The position numbers and the translations under genes are program-made. Under the pieces are notes generated by a model, which worked only from the letters and a program-made list of their open reading frames with translations, was not told the DNA's origin and did no database searches. Below are positions 1 to 4,967 of a stretch of 8,865 bases of DNA, piece after piece. The DNA is from Candidatus Hodarchaeota archaeon (GTDB lineage Archaea > Asgardarchaeota > Heimdallarchaeia > Hodarchaeales > Hodarchaeaceae). The DNA is taken from contig JAEOSP010000679.1 of NCBI GenBank assembly GCA_016840305.1, positions 1 through 8,865 on the forward strand, written 5' to 3'. Within the stretch, counting starts at the first letter, position 1. Each line of letters opens with the position of its first letter.

Positions 1-483
1 AGCTTTAATACCATTTTGATTACATCCAATAAACATATTTTGAATAATCTTCATATTTATACAATTGGTTAGAAGTATCGCTTTAGCAGTTGAGTTTGTG
101 AAAGAATTACGGAAAATAATTCCATTGGCTACATTTCTCAGATCAATGGCATCATTTGTATTCAAAAATGTGTTATTTACTATTAGAAAGTGTACATCTG
201 TATTTGAAATCCTAACTGGACTAACACCCAAAAATCGATTTGATATTACATAGGGATTAACAACTGAACCATTACCACGCCAATGCCTTGTTGAAGCAAA
301 AGAACGGAAGTCCTCATTACTAGTGATAACAATTGATTGTTCTATTGTATTTACACTAAATTCAGCGAAATTTGTACTCTCACTGAAATTATTATCCTGA
401 ATTATGTCAGGATAAGTTATTAGAGAACAAAAAATCACGGTAAAAATGAAAAAGTTACTAAACAAGACTTTGTATTTTTCCAT
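1..483 (-). CDS. NosD-like parallel beta-helix surface protein, N-terminal part (cut by window edge)
   Basis: This open frame runs from an ATG at 483 through 161 codons to the first base without a stop, so the rest lies outside the window. I see a short basic start (MEKYK) and a hydrophobic stretch at residues 7-21 that fits a signal peptide. A block at 50-85 follows, with SIVITS and GNGSVVNPYVIS. The first beta-helix coils follow (ISNT..HF at 93-99, VNNT, AIDLRNVANG, ILLTNC at 136-141). The same elements occur in the same order in the gene at 4968-7673, so the two are clear paralogues. NosD/PbH1 proteins are right-handed parallel beta-helices; the fold often binds or cleaves polysaccharide. 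A role in nitrous-oxide reductase maturation, the origin of the name NosD, is not suggested here. The gene lies 144 bases downstream of the SBBP gene on the same strand and has its own promoter. Whether it has a membrane helix and cytoplasmic tail like its paralogue cannot be seen. Confidence 0.85.
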   Translation of the reverse strand, partial: MEKYKVLFSNFFIFTVIFCSLITYPDIIQDNNFSESTNFAEFSVNTIEQSIVITSNEDFRSFASTRHWRGNGSVVNPYVISNRFLGVSPVRISNTDVHFLIVNNTFLNTNDAIDLRNVANGIIFRNSFTNSTAKAILLTNCINMKIIQNMFIGCNQNGIKA

Positions 484-514
484 TGTGTTCTCTCAATTCC
501 TTTAGTAACATGAC

Positions 515-523
515 TATAAATAA
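515..523 (-). promoter_or_regulatory. TATA box of the left NosD-like gene
   Basis: The minus strand reads TTATTTATA here, 31 bases before the ATG at 483. A start site about 25 bases downstream would leave a leader of about 10 bases, containing a weak GAGAG element at 490-494. The right-hand NosD paralogue has TTATTTTTA with 30 bases to its ATG, so promoter geometry is conserved between the two. The call rests on sequence and spacing only. Confidence 0.5.
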
Positions 524-582
524 TTCTCGCAGATTACCCTTACGATTCTTTCATATTTTTAACATTTTGACCAAAATCCAAT

Positions 583-616
583 AAAAAAAAGAAAAGGGGA
601 AGAACACGCTATGTTC
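583..616 (-). terminator. Probable terminator of the left SBBP gene
   Basis: Reading the minus strand after the stop codon at 628, a five-pair hairpin (GAACA, loop of five, TGTTC; 602-616) is followed by a pyrimidine run ending in eight T residues (583-590). Archaeal termination mainly needs the T-tract, so the hairpin may be incidental. The element separates the SBBP gene from the promoter of the downstream NosD-like gene. Confidence 0.5.
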
Positions 617-627
617 AACCTTCATTT

Positions 628-2379
628 TCATTGCGTTTTCTTACGATAAAAATACGACAGAGTTGCTAATAGAGGGAGAAGAATTGCCAAACTTATGAAG
701 CTAGCAGTAGTGGTAGTAGTTGTTGTCGTAGTTTCTACTTGATCTTCAGTTGTGGTTGATGATTCTTCTTCAGTAGTAATCTCTGTTGTATCTTCCTCTT
801 TAGGTGGTAATTCAGGAATGATAAGCTTCAACAATCCTGCATCTCCTCCAAGGGGAAGATCAATTCTTGGAGTGTTGTCATATTCAGAATCGTAAGCATC
901 AGCTGTAACATGAAAATCATACGAGCTTGTCCAAACAATCATATATACTGTTGTGGAATTCTGTACGACTATACTTTCAGGGAAATCACTGAAGTAAGGA
1001 GGAGCTTGTGGTATTTCTTCTGTACCTCCTAGATATGTAGAAAAGAGCACCTGTGACCCATCATCCTCTAACACTCCGAAAATGATATCACTTGTCCCGC
1101 CAATATAGGATCCAGTAGTAACAGGCCAATCAGTTCCATTTGTATATCCAGCGAAATAGATTCTCGAAGATGACTCGTCAATATCCAATGGCCAGATGAA
1201 GTCATAACCACTACTACCTTGATACGTCGAAAAGATAAGCTGACTCCCATTTGCAGCAATTTTTGTTATGAATATGTCATGTTGACCTTGGTAGCTTGTT
1301 TGGTTAGCATTCTCTGTTATGGGAAAATCATTTGATTCTGTAAAACCACCTACAATTATGTTACCAGTCGAATCAAAAGCCATGGAAGATATATAATCAT
1401 TTTCGGTTCCGCCGAGAAATGAAGACCAAAGTAAAGAGGAGCCATCGGGACCAAACTTCATAACCCAGCTATCTATACCTTCTTCATGAGTAATATCCCA
1501 GGCATTACCAGTAACAGGAAAGTCATCAGCTCGAGTAGCTCCTACAAGGTATACATTGTCAGAAGAATCGATTTCCATTGCCCTGAGCATTTCTGATCCA
1601 TTGTCACCTCCAATGTAAGAACTATACAGTAAAGAAGTACCATCATTCGAAAATTTTGCTAGAAAGCCTTCTGCGCTCATACCCAATGGTTCATTAGGCG
1701 CCCATGCGTAGGAGTCATCGAATGCGTCAGGAGTTGTATGTAAATTACTAGAGTCGGTTACCCCAGCGATCCAGATATCATTGGAAGAATCTAATGCGAT
1801 ATCCCAAGCTTGTTCAAAACCTATTCCTCCAAAATACGTGGTCCATATTAAAGACCCATTAGCAGCTAGTTTACTGATAAATAGATCTCTACTACCACCG
1901 TTATGAGTAGTATCATATGCTCCAGCCGTTGCAAAATTAGATAGTACACTTGTTCCTCCTGCAACATAGATATTGTCCTCTGCATCTAATGCCATTTTGT
2001 GAGCTCTAGTTTCACCATTTCCCCCAATCATGGAGAAAAAGATCGCTTCTGACAAATTCTGTCCATTAAATTTTGCAATGTAAACGTGATCTTTATTTTC
2101 TACCGCGGAGGTGGGACCAATGGTAACTGGAAAGTCGGCTGATTGAGTCATTCCTACGTAAATAGGATTATTTTGACTATCAATGCAGACTAGCCCTCCC
2201 TCATCGTTATGGTTCCCACCTACGAAAGTTGAATATTCAATCACTAACGGATCAGATTCAACTATAGAAGGATATATCGCTGTTTCTTGTATAGTACTCA
2301 CCCCTACAATCAATGTAGGACCAACAAAAAGGATAAGTACTAGAAAATGTCTAAATAAATTATTTCTTTTCTTATTCAT
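628..2379 (-). CDS. SBBP-repeat seven-bladed beta-propeller surface protein, Thr-rich stalk, C-terminal anchor
   Basis: The protein has 583 residues. Residues 1-28 look like a signal peptide (basic start, hydrophobic core at 11-26). Seven repeats begin at about 46, 109, 176, 248, 314, 379 and 442. Each has the SBBP pattern: a YSTYxGG-type strand, a D-SSxNIYVxG strand, then a TxSxDFPVT loop. Seven repeats imply one seven-bladed propeller. A Thr/Glu-rich stalk (527-559, with nine Thr in a row), a membrane helix (about 560-578) and a short basic end (RKKTQ) follow. The expected topology is a large outside domain with the C-terminus inside. The function is unknown: SBBP propellers occur in cell-surface proteins, adhesion or ligand binding is plausible, and no catalytic motif is visible. 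The ATG at 2379 is supported by a good Shine-Dalgarno sequence eight bases upstream and by the signal peptide. It is a full-length paralogue of the gene at 3144-4868, matching blade for blade. The tail resembles tripartite sorting signals, but I see no PGF-type motif. Confidence 0.9.
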   Translation of the reverse strand: MNKKRNNLFRHFLVLILFVGPTLIVGVSTIQETAIYPSIVESDPLVIEYSTFVGGNHNDEGGLVCIDSQNNPIYVGMTQSADFPVTIGPTSAVENKDHVYIAKFNGQNLSEAIFFSMIGGNGETRAHKMALDAEDNIYVAGGTSVLSNFATAGAYDTTHNGGSRDLFISKLAANGSLIWTTYFGGIGFEQAWDIALDSSNDIWIAGVTDSSNLHTTPDAFDDSYAWAPNEPLGMSAEGFLAKFSNDGTSLLYSSYIGGDNGSEMLRAMEIDSSDNVYLVGATRADDFPVTGNAWDITHEEGIDSWVMKFGPDGSSLLWSSFLGGTENDYISSMAFDSTGNIIVGGFTESNDFPITENANQTSYQGQHDIFITKIAANGSQLIFSTYQGSSGYDFIWPLDIDESSSRIYFAGYTNGTDWPVTTGSYIGGTSDIIFGVLEDDGSQVLFSTYLGGTEEIPQAPPYFSDFPESIVVQNSTTVYMIVWTSSYDFHVTADAYDSEYDNTPRIDLPLGGDAGLLKLIIPELPPKEEDTTEITTEEESSTTTEDQVETTTTTTTTTASFISLAILLPLLATLSYFYRKKTQ

Positions 2380-2387
2380 TGTCTTTA

Positions 2388-2394
2388 CTCCTTT
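2388..2394 (-). promoter_or_regulatory. Shine-Dalgarno site of the left SBBP gene
   Basis: The minus strand reads AAAGGAG, eight bases before the ATG at 2379. It decides this start. It lies only five bases after the foot of the upstream stem-loop, so folding of the leader could influence ribosome access. The right-hand SBBP gene has no comparable site. Confidence 0.7.
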
Positions 2395-2399
2395 ATCGG

Positions 2400-2433
2400 T
2401 TTGTTTGAAAAACCTTCGTTTCTTTCAAACAAA
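2400..2433 (-). promoter_or_regulatory. Perfect 11-bp inverted repeat / 5'-leader stem-loop of the left SBBP gene
   Basis: On the minus strand the arms are TTTGTTTGAAA (2433-2423) and TTTCAAACAAA (2410-2400), perfectly complementary with a 12-base loop. The upstream arm starts about where transcription should begin, judged from the TATA box at 2453-2462. The element could be an operator for a dimeric repressor or an RNA hairpin at the mRNA 5' end. It is not followed by a T-run, so it is unlikely to be a terminator. Confidence 0.6.
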
Positions 2434-2452
2434 TTCATATTTATTTCTCATG

Positions 2453-2469
2453 CTATAAAAATCTTTCCG
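2453..2469 (-). promoter_or_regulatory. BRE/TATA promoter of the left SBBP gene
   Basis: The minus strand reads CGGAAAG (BRE-like, 2469-2463), then ATTTTTATAG (TATA, 2462-2453), then CATGAGAAAT. The right-hand SBBP promoter reads CGAAAAA, CTTATATAA, CAGAGAAAT. The two are similar across the whole element, which supports both calls and suggests common descent. A second TATA-like stretch at 2471-2479 is less convincing because it lacks this match. Confidence 0.6.
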
Positions 2470-3049
2470 CTATAAATTATAATTCAATAATCAAGAATTT
2501 GTACCAATATTAATGAATAGAAATTCTAAAACAGTAATTTCCCTAATTTTCAAGAATTTCAGATTGAAAATCAAAATTTTTCATGTAAATAAAGAATTCT
2601 AAAAAACTCTATCATAAAAACCGAAAAGTCAAAGATTTATTATCATTACAATAAATATTTTCAATACAAACATGTAATACTGTTAAAAAGAATATTTTGT
2701 TTTAGAAATCAGAACCTGGATAGAATAATAACTTTCAAACCATTCAATCCAAAATTCCCACAATTTTCTATTCAGAGTATTCCCTTTTTATAATTTATAT
2801 TTTTTTTTTAATTTAACATAAAAAGCAAAAAATGGGTACAATCTATGATTACCCTCAATTTAAGAGAATTTTTTATAAGTGTAAGACTATTTTTCTTTAA
2901 AAACGTTAATTTATATGAAAATAATGTATTAAGAGGGATGATTATCCTAGAATTATATAAAGATCTAACTCATTATCGATTAAATGAGATCCATAGGGTA
3001 TTATCAATTTTATAGGTATTTAATTGAACTAATATGTTATAATAAAAAT
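2470..3049. other. Very AT-rich spacer between divergent SBBP genes
   Basis: I find no convincing gene here on either strand. The stretch is dominated by A and T, includes a run of ten T at 2800-2809, and holds several TATA-like strings that are expected by chance at this composition. Three weak items are noted among the findings: a degenerate repeated pair of motifs (2491-2604), a 25-codon open frame with a good TATA box (2938-3015), and a small inverted repeat, CTCATT/AATGAG, at 2969-2988. I see no tRNA, no C/D-box RNA and no repeat array. Confidence 0.6.
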
Positions 3050-3065
3050 CGAAAAACTTATATAA
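3050..3065 (+). promoter_or_regulatory. BRE/TATA promoter of the right SBBP gene
   Basis: CGAAAAAC followed by TTATATAA (3058-3065) is close to the archaeal BRE plus TATA consensus. The expected start site, about 26 bases beyond the TATA centre, falls near 3087. It matches the left SBBP promoter, extending into a shared GAGAAAT just downstream. Confidence 0.7.
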
Positions 3066-3088
3066 CAGAGAAATGTTTTATTGTAAAT

Positions 3089-3117
3089 GGTTTGTAATTC
3101 CTTATTAATTACGAATC
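3089..3117 (+). promoter_or_regulatory. 11-pair 5'-leader stem-loop of the right SBBP gene
   Basis: The arms GGTTTGTAATT (3089-3099) and AATTACGAATC (3107-3117) can form nine Watson-Crick and two G-U pairs around a seven-base loop. The stem begins at the predicted transcription start, as in the left SBBP gene. Because two pairs are G-U, symmetry is better in RNA than in DNA, which leans towards an RNA structure. It overlaps a possible upstream ATG at 3087. Confidence 0.45.
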
Positions 3118-3143
3118 AAAAAAGAACGAAAACTGTGAATGAA

Positions 3144-4868
3144 ATGAAAAGAACAAAAAGACAAACTTGGCCATTAATAGTGGTACTAATGATGTTTATT
3201 AGCCCTTTAATAATGGTAGAACTAAGTAATGCATGGAATAACTCAGTCGATGCTAAGGTAGGTCAAACTGAGTTGATTGAGTATGCCTCCTACATAGGCG
3301 GAAGTTTAACTGATAGAACCTACAGACTCCTTTGCGATAGTGAAGGTAATCCCATTCTTATTGGTGATACTTTTTCATCTGACTTTCCTGAGGCACTAGA
3401 ACCTAATCCTAGTATAGGATCAACAAGTACATTCATCGCGAAGTTCAATGCTGATAATTTAACTGAACTATTATTCTCTACCGTACTGGGAGGCCCATCT
3501 TATGATACCTTCTATGATGTGGTATTAGATGAGGAGGATAATATGTATCTCTGTGGAGCTACCCTCTCAACCAGTGGATTCGCCACTCCAGGAGCGTACG
3601 ACACCACACATGGGGGAGGTCCTAATGACGGTTTTATTAGCAAAATAGCTTCAAATGGGTCTTTAATATGGGCCACCTATTTGGGTGGAACAGGTAATGA
3701 CAATGTCGCGGCTATTGAGTTGGATTCTTCCAATAATATATGGGTTGCCGGTTCTACTAGATCGAATGGCTTTCCGGTCTCTGATGATGCATTTGATAAG
3801 GTTTATGAGGTTGATCAACCGCTTCCTGATCCTTGGGGTACGAAAGGAGAGTGTTTTTTAACAAAAATATCGAACAATGGTTCTAAACTGCTTTACTCCT
3901 CATTTTTAGGTGGTGAAGCAAAAGAGGGTCTTGAGATTATGCAAATTGATGATTTAGGGAATATCATCGTCAGTGGTAGGACCACTTCGAATGATTTTCC
4001 TATTTCAGAAAATGCTTGGGATAAGCATCTTGCTGGTGAGGATGATATTTTCTTATCTAAATTTTCCTCGAACGGTTCAGAATTGCTTTATTCCACATTT
4101 ATTGGAGGTACTGAATCAGAGGTAGTATTTGGTATTGATCTTGATAGTGATGGTAATATTATCCTTGGCGGAGTTACTAATTCTAGCGATTTTCCAATTT
4201 CAGCTAATGCATACGATAAGACCTTTGATGGAATCAGTGATGCTTTTATCCTAAAAATATTATCTGATGCGAGTTCTCTTGTCTTTTCTACCTATCTTGG
4301 AGGAAGTGGACCAGGAACTGATGATCCATTAATACTCTATAGTGATTTCATAGGTGTTGTTGAATTTAATGAAGCTACATCCGATATTCATTTCGCAGGA
4401 GATACTGATAGTATAGATTGGCCCTCAACAGATGGATCAACACTCAAAGGTACCCTTGACGCAACTATTGGTATTCTTAGCGCTGATGGATCCAAGTTAA
4501 AATATTCCACCCTAATAGGAGGATCAGATACAGATTGGATAACAGGGTGCTATCTTGGTATTAATTCAAATCAAGCATACGTAGCTCCATGGACGAATTC
4601 TTCTGATTTTCCTGTAACTTCAGATGCATACCAATCTACTTCTGGAGGTGATTTTGATACAACTCTTATGAAAATCACTTTTCCGGAGATAGATGACACT
4701 ACAACTACAACTACAGCTACTACTGCAACTACAACAACAACCAATTCAGATACACTTTCATCTCCTACGACTGAAGGAGCCAGTGCCTTTGAATTCATAA
4801 TGACCATTCCATTACTGGTATTTATGGCATTATCAATTCACATTGTCAAGAAGAGGAAGAAGTCATAG
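3144..4868 (+). CDS. SBBP-repeat seven-bladed beta-propeller surface protein, Thr-rich stalk, C-terminal anchor
   Basis: I choose the ATG at 3144 (574 residues). It gives MKRTKRQTWPL followed by a hydrophobic core, which aligns directly with the start of its paralogue at 628-2379. The same frame is open back to an ATG at 3087 (593 residues), which would be leaderless but puts about 29 residues before the signal core. A GTG at 3135 is also possible; none has a good Shine-Dalgarno site. Numbered from 3144, seven SBBP repeats begin near 44, 106, 173, 247, 312, 377 and 450. A Thr-rich stalk (about 518-534), a membrane helix (about 549-567) and a basic end (KKRKKS) follow. Blades correspond one to one with the paralogue: shared signatures include GAYDTTH in blade 2, a long loop in blade 3 and a DWP motif in blade 6. 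So the whole gene was duplicated rather than the repeats expanding independently. The role is probably surface binding or adhesion; the ligand is unknown. Confidence 0.88.
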   Translation: MKRTKRQTWPLIVVLMMFISPLIMVELSNAWNNSVDAKVGQTELIEYASYIGGSLTDRTYRLLCDSEGNPILIGDTFSSDFPEALEPNPSIGSTSTFIAKFNADNLTELLFSTVLGGPSYDTFYDVVLDEEDNMYLCGATLSTSGFATPGAYDTTHGGGPNDGFISKIASNGSLIWATYLGGTGNDNVAAIELDSSNNIWVAGSTRSNGFPVSDDAFDKVYEVDQPLPDPWGTKGECFLTKISNNGSKLLYSSFLGGEAKEGLEIMQIDDLGNIIVSGRTTSNDFPISENAWDKHLAGEDDIFLSKFSSNGSELLYSTFIGGTESEVVFGIDLDSDGNIILGGVTNSSDFPISANAYDKTFDGISDAFILKILSDASSLVFSTYLGGSGPGTDDPLILYSDFIGVVEFNEATSDIHFAGDTDSIDWPSTDGSTLKGTLDATIGILSADGSKLKYSTLIGGSDTDWITGCYLGINSNQAYVAPWTNSSDFPVTSDAYQSTSGGDFDTTLMKITFPEIDDTTTTTTATTATTTTTNSDTLSSPTTEGASAFEFIMTIPLLVFMALSIHIVKKRKKS

Positions 4869-4873
4869 AAATA

Positions 4874-4898
4874 TTCTTCTTTCTCTTTCTCTTTTTTT
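4874..4898 (+). terminator. T-rich terminator after the right SBBP gene
   Basis: A nearly pure pyrimidine run ending in seven T residues lies a few bases after the TAG at 4866-4868. Archaeal RNA polymerase can stop at such U-tracts without a hairpin. The next gene has its own TATA box, so the two are probably transcribed separately, although read-through is possible. Confidence 0.5.
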
Positions 4899-4928
4899 GA
4901 TCCTATAGAAAAAATTAAAGAATAAGTG

Positions 4929-4937
4929 TTATTTTTA
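4929..4937 (+). promoter_or_regulatory. TATA box of the right NosD-like gene
   Basis: TTATTTTTA lies 30 bases before the ATG at 4968, the same geometry as the left NosD paralogue. The predicted leader is about 10 bases and would include part of GAGGG (4954-4958), a partial Shine-Dalgarno sequence nine bases before the ATG. Confidence 0.45.
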
Positions 4938-4967
4938 GACTAAGTAATTTCTTGAGGGATCACAATC

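Noticed and set aside
65..253. Plus-strand open frame of 62 codons
   Set aside because: It lies wholly inside the NosD-like coding frame on the other strand, which has a clear paralogue; this frame shows no recognisable protein.
2183..2458. Plus-strand open frame of 91 codons running across the left SBBP start and promoter
   Set aside because: It is antisense to the signal peptide and leader of the SBBP gene, has no promoter of its own, and its hydrophobic look comes from the antisense of AT-rich sequence.
2800..2809. Run of ten T in the spacer as a possible terminator
   Set aside because: No gene ends nearby on the plus strand, and such runs are expected in DNA of this composition.
4571..4807. 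Minus-strand open frame rich in Val, antisense to the right SBBP stalk
   Set aside because: The poly-Val is the antisense reading of the Thr codon tract; a shadow frame.
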